A DNA stretch of 53,838 nt from Streptomycetaceae bacterium (GTDB taxonomy: Bacteria > Actinomycetota > Actinomycetes > Nanopelagicales > Nanopelagicaceae). Numbering within the stretch: position 1 is the first letter of the stretch; each line of letters begins with the position of its first letter. A program made the translations under genes and the position numbers. Shown here one piece after another: positions 16,783-26,682 of the stretch. The stretch covers positions 1 through 53,838 of the forward strand of contig JAIXXJ010000023.1 in assembly GCA_027490815.1 (NCBI GenBank), in the 5' to 3' direction. The notes beneath the pieces were generated by a model. The model saw nothing but the letters and a program-made list of their open reading frames with translations, did not search any database and had not been told where the DNA came from.

Positions 16783-17562
16783 CTATTCAATAACTTCTGG
16801 ATTCACGCGCCTAACAGGTGAATAAGTAATTGGATAACTTAAGTCCTCTAAAAATGCCACCATGATTGCATTAAACAATTCTGGTTTCTCTTTAACCAAG
16901 GCATGCGATGTTCCTGGCAATACCGCTAGTTGTCCCAGTGGAATTGAGTGATACAACTCTTGCGTATGTGACAAAGTCACAACGTCATCATCACCTGATA
17001 CAACTAAGACTGGACATTGAATACTTGCAAGTTGTTCCTTTGAAATGTTTGGTTCTTTTTTCCAAATCTCAAACATTCGCGTAGTTTTTTCCAGCAAAGT
17101 ATGTGGTGCATCTGGAGAGATTAATGTGTATTCAGCAAGATCATCTTCACTAACCATAGGCTGTCCCATATCAAAATCAACACCCGAGTAATGAGAATTT
17201 CCGCCGATAGATACAACAGACTTAACTAAATCTGGTCTGGCAATTGCAACCATAAGGGCAATTATTGCCCCATCGCTATATCCAACTAAATGCGCTGGGG
17301 TTTTTACGACATCTTCTAAATATGCAATGGCCTCTTTTGTTTGAAAATCAAAGTGCAAACTTCCTGGTTGGTCACCTGTAAATCCATGTGCTGTTCGATC
17401 ATATGCATAGACATGGAAATCATCTTCTAAAGCAGGAACAATCAAGTAGTCCCAACTAGAGGTTTTACTTAATCCGCCGTGTAACAAAACAACTGCTTCA
17501 CCATCGTTATCCCATTCATAGCCATAGATTTCATGACCACGAAGATTGATGTATTGCGGCAT
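16783..17562 (-). CDS. Alpha/beta-fold hydrolase
   Basis: A 259-residue alpha/beta hydrolase. It has an oxyanion HGG motif (VVLLHGGLSK), nucleophile elbow GYSDG (Ser about 95), catalytic Asp in VSGDDDVV and His in PGTSHALV. No secretion signal is visible. The ATG follows the NDH-2 stop with no gap (TAAATG), so the pair is one transcript. The natural substrate is not predictable. Confidence 0.88.
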   Translation of the reverse strand: MPQYINLRGHEIYGYEWDNDGEAVVLLHGGLSKTSSWDYLIVPALEDDFHVYAYDRTAHGFTGDQPGSLHFDFQTKEAIAYLEDVVKTPAHLVGYSDGAIIALMVAIARPDLVKSVVSIGGNSHYSGVDFDMGQPMVSEDDLAEYTLISPDAPHTLLEKTTRMFEIWKKEPNISKEQLASIQCPVLVVSGDDDVVTLSHTQELYHSIPLGQLAVLPGTSHALVKEKPELFNAIMVAFLEDLSYPITYSPVRRVNPEVIE

Positions 17563-18798
17563 TTACACAGAATCCATGATGTGGCGATTGCCTCGATCAA
17601 AAGTTACGTAGTTCCAGGTCCAGTCGGCGATAGTTCCGATTTTGTTGCGTCCGCCCAAGAGATAAAACAGGTGCAGAAACAGCCATGCAAACCAAGCAGG
17701 GATTCCAACTAACCGGAAGCCTTTAACTTCAACGATTGCTTTATGGCGACCAATAGTTGCCATAGATCCTTTGTCTAAATATTTAAATGGTTTTAGCTCC
17801 TGCTTGTTTACTAAGCGCTTAACCTGTTTTGCAACCCATCTGCCTTGTTGCATGGCAACAGGTGCAACCATAGGTAAGAAGCGTCCATCTTTTCCGGTAA
17901 ATCCTGCAACATCTCCAATAGCAAAAATATGGGGATACTTTTTAACTTGCAAAGTCTTTTCAACATCAATTCTTGTATTGACAATTGGCAGACTTAATAT
18001 TGATGCAGCGGGTTCACCGCGAACACCTGCAGCCCAGATTGTGATTGCAGATTCAATAGTTTTTCCATCTTGGGTTTGGATTGAATCAGCTTTAATTTCT
18101 TTGACTGCGGTATTTGTATAAACCTTGACGTCTAATTTCTCTAGATCCTTTTTAGCATGTTGAGAAAGTTTCTCAGAGAACATGGGAAGGACTCGAGGTC
18201 CTGCCTCAATTAAATTGATATGAATTCTCTTTGCTGTGCGTTCCTCGTCATTTTTTAAAGGACCTCGAACTAATTCGGCAAATGCACCAGCCATCTCTAC
18301 ACCAGTTGGTCCGCCGCCAATTACTGAGATAGAAAATACAGATCCATCTTGATTACTACAAAGCTCTTCAAATGAGCGCATAACTTTTGCTCTAATGGTT
18401 GTCGCTTCATGGACACTTTTCATTCCGAGTGCGTGTTCAACGACTCCTGGAATTCCAAAATCTGTGTTGGCAGAACCTAGGGCAACAACAAGATAGTCAA
18501 AATCTAAAACTTGTTTATTATCTAAAGTAAGTGACTTCTTTTCGTGATCGATAGATACAGGTGAGCCCATCTGAAATTGAACATCAGTTTTGCGTAGCGC
18601 TCCACGAATTGGGTGCGCAACGTGATCTGCAGCTAACCCAGCCGTAGAGACCTGATAGAGCAGAGGCAAAAAAGTTTGAAAGTTATGTCGATCAACAACT
18701 GTAACGCTTGCAAAATCTGCCATTTTTTTGGCAGCGGTTAGCCCACCAAAGCCTGCCCCAAGAATTACTACGCGAGGCTTCTGACGTGTGTTTTGCAT
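17563..18798 (-). CDS. ndh: Type II NADH:quinone oxidoreductase (NDH-2)-like flavoprotein
   Basis: A 411-residue two-dinucleotide-binding flavoprotein. The FAD motif VILGAGFGGLTAAKKM starts near residue 10, the NADH motif VIGGGPTGVEMAGAFAEL near 160, and the second FAD motif IFAIGDVAGF near 285. The C-terminal ~60 residues contain an amphipathic/hydrophobic helix (WFAWLFLHLFYLLGG) that anchors NDH-2 to the inner membrane face. It passes electrons from NADH to quinone without pumping protons. Its promoter overlaps that of the divergent SDR gene. Confidence 0.92.
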   Translation of the reverse strand: MQNTRQKPRVVILGAGFGGLTAAKKMADFASVTVVDRHNFQTFLPLLYQVSTAGLAADHVAHPIRGALRKTDVQFQMGSPVSIDHEKKSLTLDNKQVLDFDYLVVALGSANTDFGIPGVVEHALGMKSVHEATTIRAKVMRSFEELCSNQDGSVFSISVIGGGPTGVEMAGAFAELVRGPLKNDEERTAKRIHINLIEAGPRVLPMFSEKLSQHAKKDLEKLDVKVYTNTAVKEIKADSIQTQDGKTIESAITIWAAGVRGEPAASILSLPIVNTRIDVEKTLQVKKYPHIFAIGDVAGFTGKDGRFLPMVAPVAMQQGRWVAKQVKRLVNKQELKPFKYLDKGSMATIGRHKAIVEVKGFRLVGIPAWFAWLFLHLFYLLGGRNKIGTIADWTWNYVTFDRGNRHIMDSV

Positions 18799-18800
18799 GG

Positions 18801-18818
18801 AGTAAGTCTAGGCTTACT
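18801..18818. promoter_or_regulatory. Overlapping divergent leaderless promoters (ndh and SDR genes)
   Basis: The two start codons are only 23 bp apart. TAGACT (minus strand, 18805-18810) is 6 nt from the ndh ATG and TAGGCT (plus strand, 18809-18814) is 7 nt from the SDR ATG, so the two -10 boxes share 2 bp. The block AGTAAGTCTAGGCTTACT is a palindrome with one mismatched pair (16 of 18 bases). Polymerase can occupy only one direction at a time. Confidence 0.65.
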
Positions 18819-18821
18819 GAC

Positions 18822-20300
18822 ATGAACATGCACAATCCACGGAGAAAATTCCTTATTACGGGGGCCTCTGGCTATGTGGGTGGACGATTAGTGAGAGCAC
18901 TTGTTGAAGAGAACTGTGATGTTCGAATTCTCGTTCGCGATGCAAATAAAGTTATTGATCAACCTTGGGCCTCTTGGGTCGATATTCGTACCGGGAGTGC
19001 TGAAAATTATGAAGATGTTTTCGACGCACTTATTGGCGTTCATACCGCTTACTACTTACTTCATTCAATCAATTTAGGACCTAACTTCAATCAAATTGAA
19101 GCCGAAATGGCAAAAAATTTTGCTCGAGCTGCTGCCGATGCTGGGGTGCAACAAATTGTTTACTTAGGCGGAATCGCAAATGATAAAAACATTAGTAAAC
19201 ATTTGTCATCAAGGGCAAAAGCAGGAGAACAGTTGGCCTCAACTTCTGTTGCTGTCATTGAATTAAGAGCAGGAATAATTATTGGCTCAGGTTCGGCAAG
19301 TTTTGAGATGCTTCGTCATTTAACTCACCGTTTGCCTCTTATGACAACTCCAAAATGGGTCAGTAATAAAACCCACCCCATCGCAATTCGAGATGTTTTG
19401 TACTACCTCAAGGGTGCAGGTCAGTTAGAAAAGCCAGTGACACAAGTCTTTGATATCGGCGGCCCCGAGGTATTGACCTATGCCGACATGATGCAAAAAT
19501 TTGCAAAGCTTTCTGGTTTAAGAAAACGCTGGATCATTAAAGTGCCAGTTTTAACGCCCAACTTATCTAGTTTGTGGATCGGGTTAGTAACCCCAGTTCC
19601 AACAGCACTTGCTAGACCGCTTGTTGGATCACTTATTAGTGAAGTTGTTGCCGATCCTGCAAAAAGTATTGATGGATTGATTCCAAAACCTGTCGAAGGT
19701 TTATTAGATGTTGAGACGGCAATTAATTTAGCGCTATCTCGAACTACAACTCATGGTGTGGAGACTCGATGGTCTGATGCAACTATGCCAACTGCTCCTT
19801 GGCAAAAAGCACAAGGTGATCCATCGTGGGCCGGTGAAATGGTTTTTAAAGATCGCAGAGAAGCAACGACAGATGTGCCGGCAGAATTAGTGTGGAAACA
19901 AATTGAATCAATTGGCGGAGATCATGGTTGGTTTGGGGCAGATCTGCTTTGGTATGCACGAGGTTTGTTAGATCGCGCATTTGGTGGAGTTGGATTACGC
20001 CGTGGACGACGGGACCCTGATTTCTTGCGCGTAGGTGAGTCATTAGATTTTTGGAGAGTAGAAGAGTTAGAACGTGGAAAACATCTCAAGCTTTATGCAG
20101 AAATGATTTTGCCAGGCAAGGCATGGTTAGATTTTCAAGTTGAAGAAGTTGATGGCAAAACTCATGTCGTTCAAGAGGCGCTTTTTTCTCCACGAGGACT
20201 TGGCGGACAGCTGTATTGGGCCGCTGTCTCACCTTTTCACTCCTTCATCTTCCCGACGATGTTAAAAAACATAATTAAAAAAGCGCAAATGAATGCATAA
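18822..20300 (+). CDS. SDR-family NAD(P)-binding protein with C-terminal DUF2867 domain
   Basis: About 492 residues from the ATG at 18822, chosen because earlier in-frame codons overlap ndh and a -10 box sits just upstream. An extended-SDR Rossmann domain (FLITGASGYVGGRLVRAL, with YLLHSI and VYLGGIAND blocks) covers about 1-300. A DUF2867-type domain follows (from about 345, with DRREATTDVPAELVWKQIE and FWRVEELERGKHLKLYAEM). This fused architecture is widespread in actinobacteria as an uncharacterised NAD-binding protein. Pairing with divergent NDH-2 hints at a redox or quinone-related role (inference). Confidence 0.85.
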   Translation: MNMHNPRRKFLITGASGYVGGRLVRALVEENCDVRILVRDANKVIDQPWASWVDIRTGSAENYEDVFDALIGVHTAYYLLHSINLGPNFNQIEAEMAKNFARAAADAGVQQIVYLGGIANDKNISKHLSSRAKAGEQLASTSVAVIELRAGIIIGSGSASFEMLRHLTHRLPLMTTPKWVSNKTHPIAIRDVLYYLKGAGQLEKPVTQVFDIGGPEVLTYADMMQKFAKLSGLRKRWIIKVPVLTPNLSSLWIGLVTPVPTALARPLVGSLISEVVADPAKSIDGLIPKPVEGLLDVETAINLALSRTTTHGVETRWSDATMPTAPWQKAQGDPSWAGEMVFKDRREATTDVPAELVWKQIESIGGDHGWFGADLLWYARGLLDRAFGGVGLRRGRRDPDFLRVGESLDFWRVEELERGKHLKLYAEMILPGKAWLDFQVEEVDGKTHVVQEALFSPRGLGGQLYWAAVSPFHSFIFPTMLKNIIKKAQMNA

Positions 20301-21639
20301 ATTTACCCAAGAAGTTGAAGAGTTAGCCCAAGAAGTTTTGGAGTACAGCCTTGCTCGACTCAAAGATGATCCACCATTAGATGGTCCACGAACTGCAGAG
20401 GATTTGTTTAGTGAAGTTGGAAATACAATCACAAAAAAAGGTTTGGGTGGTCATCAAGCTCTAGAGGTATTCACAAATGTTTTAGCTAAAGCTTGTATCT
20501 CTACAGATCATCCACGAAATCTTGCCTTTATTCCATCGGCACCAACCGAGTATGCAAATCTTTTTGATTTAGTTGTCGGAGCAAGTGCACTTTATGGTGG
20601 ATCTTGGCAAGAAGGAGCAGGGGCAGTTTTTGCTGAAAATCAGGCGATTCAATGGCTCATTGATTTAGCAGGAATGCCTGCAACTGCTGGCGGCGTATTT
20701 GTTCAAGGCGGAACAATCGGAAATCTTTCCGCATTAGTTGTAGCCAGAGCTCAGGCCCGAAAATCTCATCCCAACCCAACTCGCTGGGTAATTGCCTGTA
20801 GTCAAGAGGCGCACTCTTCAATTGCATCTGCGGCGCAGGTTATGGATGTTGATGTTTTGAAAGTTGAAGTAGACGCCGATGGAAAACTACTTGGCTCTGC
20901 AATTGCATCTGCAGTTGATCACCTTCATTCCACAAGTGAAAACAGAGTATTTGCAGTAGTTGCTACATCTGGAACAACTAATTTAGGAATCATCGATGAC
21001 CTCAAAGGAATAGCAAAAGCTGCACATGAGCGAGATATTTGGTTTCATGTTGATGGGGCATACGGACTTGCGGCATTGTGCGCACCGTCTGTGCGTGCAA
21101 AATTTGATGGGATAGAGGAAGCAGATTCTTTTATCGTTGACCCTCATAAATGGTTATTTGCACCTTATGACGCATGTGCACTTGTTTATCGCCAACCAGA
21201 GTTAGCAAAACAAGTTCACTCGCAACAGGCATCTTATTTAGATACATTGAAAGACGGGCAATGGTCACCATCTGACTATGCAATTCATTTAACGCGTCGT
21301 ACTCGGGGTCTCCCATTTTGGTTTTCACTTGCAGCTCACGGCACAGATGCATATTCAGAAGCCATGGAAAAATCACTCGAAGTCGCACAAGAAGCTGCTC
21401 GTCTGATAGAAATGCATCCAAATTTGAATCTGCTGCGTCAGCCAGATCTATCAATTGTGGCATTCACTAGAACTGGTTGGAATGCAATCGATTATCAAAA
21501 ATGGAGTGATCAGTTGCTGGAGGATCAAATTGGATTCATTCCGCCGTCATCTCATCAGGGCCAGCCGATCTTAAGATTTGCAATTGTTAATCCATGGACA
21601 AAAGTAAGTGACATCCAGATGATTTTGGATAGGCTCTAA
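20293..21639 (+). CDS. Group II pyridoxal-5'-phosphate decarboxylase
   Basis: A 448-residue decarboxylase of the aromatic amino acid / glutamate / diaminobutyrate family. It has VVATSGTTNLGIIDD, FHVDGAYGLAAL with the PLP-pyridine Asp, and FIVDPHKWLFAPYD, where the Lys forms the Schiff base. Its start overlaps the upstream SDR stop by 8 nt, so the two are co-translated. Substrate class cannot be fixed by eye. Product could be an amine such as tyramine, tryptamine or GABA. Confidence 0.88.
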   Translation: MHKFTQEVEELAQEVLEYSLARLKDDPPLDGPRTAEDLFSEVGNTITKKGLGGHQALEVFTNVLAKACISTDHPRNLAFIPSAPTEYANLFDLVVGASALYGGSWQEGAGAVFAENQAIQWLIDLAGMPATAGGVFVQGGTIGNLSALVVARAQARKSHPNPTRWVIACSQEAHSSIASAAQVMDVDVLKVEVDADGKLLGSAIASAVDHLHSTSENRVFAVVATSGTTNLGIIDDLKGIAKAAHERDIWFHVDGAYGLAALCAPSVRAKFDGIEEADSFIVDPHKWLFAPYDACALVYRQPELAKQVHSQQASYLDTLKDGQWSPSDYAIHLTRRTRGLPFWFSLAAHGTDAYSEAMEKSLEVAQEAARLIEMHPNLNLLRQPDLSIVAFTRTGWNAIDYQKWSDQLLEDQIGFIPPSSHQGQPILRFAIVNPWTKVSDIQMILDRL

Positions 21640-21679
21640 ATCCCACACTTTTGAGCATGCCTGTTCTATGATTTAAGCC

Positions 21680-21979
21680 ATGTCAGCCCAAGAAGAATCC
21701 GCCTTCGGCAAATTTTCTGGTACTGGCTTTTTATCTAACGAACACAGCGGACTAAGTGAGCTGGAGGTTCGGATATTAGATTTTGAAGGTAATTGGTGGC
21801 GCTATGCCGGTGCCAAAGAGGCAGCAATTAAGGAACTCTTTGATTTAACAGCACCTCGTTACTACCAACTTCTTAACGATTTGATAGATAGGGACGATGC
21901 TCTAAACGCTTCTCCTATGCTCGTTAAGCGCCTTCGCCGCCTGCGCGAGGCTCGCATGGCCACACGCATCGCTCGCTAG
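21680..21979 (+). CDS. DUF3263 small actinobacterial protein
   Basis: 99 residues. The core LSELEVRILDFEGNWWRYAG to RLRRLREAR matches DUF3263, an actinobacterial family with a predicted helix-turn-helix-like fold (KELFDLTAPRYYQLLNDLID). A DNA-binding role is possible but unproven. TATGAT (21667-21672) is 7 nt before the ATG, so the mRNA is probably leaderless. It lies directly upstream of the groEL promoter. Confidence 0.85.
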   Translation: MSAQEESAFGKFSGTGFLSNEHSGLSELEVRILDFEGNWWRYAGAKEAAIKELFDLTAPRYYQLLNDLIDRDDALNASPMLVKRLRRLREARMATRIAR

Positions 21980-21990
21980 CTAATCTCGTT

Positions 21991-22019
21991 TTGCTCTTGG
22001 GAAATAAAGGGCCTAGATT
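21991..22019 (+). promoter_or_regulatory. groEL promoter
   Basis: TTGCTC (21991-21996) and TAGATT (22014-22019) are separated by 17 nt. The CIRCE element begins 6 nt downstream, so the expected transcription start lies inside the operator. Confidence 0.65.
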
Positions 22020-22024
22020 TGGCG

Positions 22025-22051
22025 TTAGCACTCTCGGGGTGCGAGTGATAA
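22025..22051. promoter_or_regulatory. CIRCE operator (HrcA site)
   Basis: TTAGCACTC, 9 nt spacer, GAGTGATAA: one mismatch from the consensus TTAGCACTC-N9-GAGTGCTAA. It indicates heat-shock control of groEL by the HrcA repressor. hrcA itself is not in the window. Confidence 0.93.
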
Positions 22052-22083
22052 AGCGCCCCCCAATCTGTAGAGAAATTGGCTAA

Positions 22084-23730
<1,647 letters not shown>

Positions 23731-23754
23731 AGCCCCACAAAAGTAATTAAACGG

Positions 23755-23812
23755 AGCACCGTCTTCGCGTTAATTGGCTCAGAAATTAGTCAATTAACGC
23801 GTGGGCGGTGTT
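23755..23812 (+). terminator. Long stem-loop after groEL
   Basis: The inner stem CGCGTTAATTG (23766-23776) pairs perfectly with 23791-23801 around a 14 nt loop. The outer arms AGCACCG (23755-23761) and CGGTGTT (23806-23812) extend it by 7 pairs (one G-U) across internal loops. It follows the groEL stop by about 25 nt and precedes the DUF3027 promoter, the place for a terminator, although the U tract is short. Confidence 0.7.
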
Positions 23813-23830
23813 CTGCTTTATCCTTATCCC

Positions 23831-24565
23831 ATGGCAAAAAAACCAACTGTTAAAAAACTGTTTCAGCGATCATCAAATAGCACCGTTGAAGCCTTTGATG
23901 CGAGCGAACTAGCCCTTGCCGCAATTGTTGAGCAAGCTGAAAAATCAGAACATGTTGGCGGATTTATTTCTGTTGAATTTGATGACGAGAACCGAGTCGC
24001 TACTTATCTCTATGAAGCAAATCTTGCAGGCTATAAAGGCTGGCGTTGGTGTGTAACAGTTGCAAAAGTTGATGAAGATTCTGAGCCAACAATTTGTGAT
24101 GTTGTAGTTCTACCTGGTCCAGATGCGCTGCGCCCGCCAGAATGGATTCCATATCTTGATCGAATTCTTCCCGGTGATGTTGGAATTGGTGACATTGTTC
24201 CAAGTTCATTAACTGATACTCGTTTAGTTCCAGGACAACAAAGTCTTCCAAATGATGAAGAACTCGATACTGCTTTAGCAATTGAACTTGGTTTTGGTCG
24301 AGCACGTGTGATGTCTATTGAAGGACGCGATCAAGCAGCAAAGCGTTGGTATGACGGGGAGCGCGGACCAAAAGCACCTGTTGCACAGTCAGCACCAAAA
24401 CCATGTCATAGCTGCGGCTTCTTTATTCCAATTGCTGGATCACTTCGATCAACTTTTGGCGTATGCGCCAATGCCATTTCACCCGAGGATGCTCGGGTCG
24501 TGAGCGTAGATCACGGCTGCGGTGCACATTCGGAAGCGACCTTCACGGAGCCGGTGTTAAACTAA
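23831..24565 (+). CDS. DUF3027 actinobacterial protein
   Basis: About 244 residues from the ATG at 23831, where TATCCT (23819-23824) lies 6 nt upstream. An upstream GTG would run into the groEL terminator. The N-terminal part resembles DUF3027 (WRWCVTVAKV, VVLPGPDALRPPEWIPYLDR). The C-terminal part has CHSCGFFIPIAG with CGAHSE, a likely metal-binding cysteine set (CxxC ... C ... C). Function is unknown. DUF3027 next to cspB and serC is an order recalled from mycobacteria. Confidence 0.82.
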   Translation: MAKKPTVKKLFQRSSNSTVEAFDASELALAAIVEQAEKSEHVGGFISVEFDDENRVATYLYEANLAGYKGWRWCVTVAKVDEDSEPTICDVVVLPGPDALRPPEWIPYLDRILPGDVGIGDIVPSSLTDTRLVPGQQSLPNDEELDTALAIELGFGRARVMSIEGRDQAAKRWYDGERGPKAPVAQSAPKPCHSCGFFIPIAGSLRSTFGVCANAISPEDARVVSVDHGCGAHSEATFTEPVLN

Positions 24566-24573
24566 GCACCTGT

Positions 24574-24589
24574 TATCGCAACCGCGATA
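24574..24589 (+). terminator. Short hairpin after DUF3027
   Basis: TATCGC-AACC-GCGATA, a perfect 6 bp stem 9 nt after the stop codon, without a U run. A weak terminator candidate. The rest of the 157 nt gap is A-rich and holds the cold-shock gene promoter. Confidence 0.35.
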
Positions 24590-24648
24590 CCGATTCAAAC
24601 GAATGAAATATTCATAAGTTGCGAACGAGAAAAACAGGAACAAAATAG

Positions 24649-24695
24649 CAAACGTTAGAAAGAACTAGCGTTTGACAGAATCAGTAAAGAATTAG
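24649..24695 (+). promoter_or_regulatory. Dyad overlapping a TTGACA -35 box upstream of the cold-shock gene
   Basis: CAAACGTTAG (24649-24658) and CTAGCGTTTG (24665-24674) pair over 10 bp with one G-U. The right arm overlaps a consensus -35 TTGACA (24672-24677). A weak -10 (CAAACT) follows after 18 nt. The dyad could be an operator, or, if transcription starts upstream, an RNA stem affecting translation of the cold-shock mRNA. Confidence 0.45.
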
Positions 24696-24722
24696 CAAAC
24701 TAGTAAGGAAAGAGAGCTCACA

Positions 24723-25106
24723 ATGCCTACAGGACATGTCAAATGGTTCTCACTTGAAAAGGGTTTTGGCTTTATTGCAAATGATGAGGGCGAAGACGTT
24801 TATCTAGCTGCAACATCACTTCCAGAAGGCGTTGCAACAGTTAAGCCTGGAACAAAACTAGAGTTTTCAATTGCAGATAGTCGCAAAGGCCCACAGGCAA
24901 TGTCAGTGCACATCATTGATGCACCACCATCTCTTGTTGAAAACTCACGTGCAAACAGCGATGACCTTGCTGCGATGATTGAAGATACGATCAAAATGTT
25001 AGATCGTGTTGGAAACGGTCTTCGCAATGGCCGTCATCCAAATGCGCAAGAAACAGATCGTCTTGGTCGTGTTCTACGTGGAATCGCATCTCAGCTTGGT
25101 GCTTAA
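24723..25106 (+). CDS. cspB: CspB-type cold-shock protein with C-terminal extension
   Basis: 127 residues. A cold-shock domain (1-65) is followed by a helical tail of about 60 residues found in the mycobacterial CspB (Rv0871) type. RNP1 is intact (KGFGFIAND). RNP2, usually (D)VFVH, reads DVYLAATS, so the His and one aromatic are missing. This suggests altered or weaker single-strand nucleic acid binding. GGAAAGAG lies upstream of the ATG. The dyad in front suggests its own control. Confidence 0.9.
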   Translation: MPTGHVKWFSLEKGFGFIANDEGEDVYLAATSLPEGVATVKPGTKLEFSIADSRKGPQAMSVHIIDAPPSLVENSRANSDDLAAMIEDTIKMLDRVGNGLRNGRHPNAQETDRLGRVLRGIASQLGA

Positions 25107-25155
25107 GCACACACAAATAATTCGATAGATTTAAATCAACGAACGAAGATTTAGA

Positions 25156-25344
25156 TTAAATACCAGATCGTCGACTGCGACGAACTGTGTAACGAATGCC
25201 AATAAGGCCAAGTGCGGTTCCTGACACACAGGTCCAAATGATTTTGGAGTCAGCACCTAGTGCCACAGCTATCACACCGGCAACAACCCAGCACGAAGTT
25301 CCAATAGCCACTAGAGTTACAACATTGCGTAGACGAGAAGCCAT
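25156..25344 (-). CDS. DUF2530-type small membrane protein
   Basis: 62 residues with two hydrophobic segments (about 8-29 and 34-51) and a basic tail RRSRRSG. The layout and the WTCVSGTALGLIGIRY block match DUF2530 of actinobacteria, function unknown. TACTCT (25351-25356) lies 6 nt upstream of the ATG, a leaderless arrangement. The divergent MFS start is only 12 bp away. Confidence 0.75.
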   Translation of the reverse strand: MASRLRNVVTLVAIGTSCWVVAGVIAVALGADSKIIWTCVSGTALGLIGIRYTVRRSRRSGI

Positions 25345-25356
25345 GGAAGTAGAGTA

Positions 25357-26625
25357 ATGCGTTTTAAGGTTAGTGAAGACGGCAATTTGCGTTCATTTCG
25401 CCACCGTAATTACAGAATCCTCTATCCAGCAAATGCTGTTTCAAATATCGGCACCTGGGCACAGCGCATTGCCCAAGACTGGCTAGTTTTAGAGCTCACA
25501 AATAACAGTGGAACCTATCTTGGATTGGTTACTGCAATTCAATTTCTACCAATCCTTCTCTTCTCACTTCAGGGCGGAAAATTTGCAGATCGTTTCAATA
25601 AGCAAAAAGCATTAATTTTGACCAACATGTTAGGCGGGGCATCTTCTCTTGTGTTGGGGATCTTGGTTGTTACCGAATACGTAGAGCTTTGGCATGTTTT
25701 TCTTCTAGCCGGAGTCCTTGGACTTTCAAATGCAATTGACGGTCCTGTTCGACAGTCTTTTACTACCGAAATTGTTGGTCCCGATGATCTACCCAATGCC
25801 GTCTCCTTAAACTCAGCTAATTTCAATGCGGGGCGTTTAATTGGGCCAGCAGTATCAGGCGGGTTGATTGCAGCTTTTGGAACAGGACCATCGTTTCTCG
25901 TAAATGGACTCTCATACCTTTTTGTTATTGCAGCCCTTTTTCAACTCAATGAAAAAACATTTTTCCGCCAAGATCAAAAGAAATCAGATGGAAATATTCG
26001 TGAGGGAATTAAATATGTCAGGTCTCGGCCAGATATTTATGTTGTTCTACTCGTTGTTCTCTTTATTTCAACCTTTGGTCTTAACTTTCAGATTTTCAAT
26101 GCACTCATGGCAACAAAAGAGTTCAGTTTAGGACCTGCAAGTTTTGGACTCATGGGAACTTTTGTTGCAATTGGATCATTTACTGGAGCCGTTGGGTCTG
26201 CTCGATTAGAAAGATTTAGAAGTACAAAGTTTGTAATCAAGGGTGGAATAGTTTTTTCAATATCTGTGATTGTTCTTTCTCTTCTACCAACATTTACTAT
26301 GTATATGATCTGGTTACCTATATGTGGGGTGAGTGCACTAACTACCTTAGTGTCGGCAAATTCAATTGTTCAGACCAGTTCTGACCCAGCAATTCGTGGA
26401 CGCGTAATGGGCTTGTATCTACTTGTATTTATGGGAGGTACACCATTTGGATCACCGCTAATCGGAATAACATCCGAGCTGATTGGTATTCGACCAACAA
26501 TTGCAATTTGTGGAGTTGTCCCGTTACTTGCATCGATTTTAGTTTGGTTTATCTATAAAAACAGAGTGATACCGCCAGCAGATATTTCTGTTGCTGCTGT
26601 CTTAAAGAGCGTTAATCGCAATTAA
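25357..26625 (+). CDS. MFS transporter (EntS/MFS_3-like)
   Basis: A 422-residue major facilitator with about 12 hydrophobic segments. The N-terminal RHRNYRILYPANAVSNIGTW and GGKFADRFNKQKAL (motif A, loop 2-3) fit the MFS_3 exporter branch. Substrate is unknown. GGAAG lies 7 nt before the ATG. A homologous position next to cspB and DUF2530 occurs in mycobacteria (Rv0876c, by recollection). Confidence 0.87.
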   Translation: MRFKVSEDGNLRSFRHRNYRILYPANAVSNIGTWAQRIAQDWLVLELTNNSGTYLGLVTAIQFLPILLFSLQGGKFADRFNKQKALILTNMLGGASSLVLGILVVTEYVELWHVFLLAGVLGLSNAIDGPVRQSFTTEIVGPDDLPNAVSLNSANFNAGRLIGPAVSGGLIAAFGTGPSFLVNGLSYLFVIAALFQLNEKTFFRQDQKKSDGNIREGIKYVRSRPDIYVVLLVVLFISTFGLNFQIFNALMATKEFSLGPASFGLMGTFVAIGSFTGAVGSARLERFRSTKFVIKGGIVFSISVIVLSLLPTFTMYMIWLPICGVSALTTLVSANSIVQTSSDPAIRGRVMGLYLLVFMGGTPFGSPLIGITSELIGIRPTIAICGVVPLLASILVWFIYKNRVIPPADISVAAVLKSVNRN

Positions 26626-26682
26626 GACCAGTAAACCAAAAAGAGCAACAACAGTGACTATTCGTCTTGTTTTGTAGTTCAT
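26602..26682 (-). CDS. 26-residue single-span membrane peptide
   Basis: A short frame whose ATG overlaps the TGA of the upstream MFS gene (ATGA), with AAGGAAG a few nt before it. It encodes a basic start (MNYKTRRI) followed by one continuous hydrophobic helix (VTVVALFGLLVLIAINAL) to the end. That is a typical small membrane protein plan. It overlaps the 3' end of the convergent MFS gene by 24 nt. Reality is inferred from coupling, ribosome site and composition. It may be a small partner of the transporter or a chance frame. Confidence 0.5.
   Translation of the reverse strand: MNYKTRRIVTVVALFGLLVLIAINAL

Noticed and set aside
18708-18821. Longer N-terminus of the SDR/DUF2867 protein
   Set aside because: It lies antisense inside ndh, shows no family similarity, and the Rossmann motif starts right after the ATG at 18822.
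23791-23830. Upstream GTG start for the DUF3027 gene
   Set aside because: It would place coding sequence in the groEL terminator stem; the ATG at 23831 has a -10 box 6 nt upstream.
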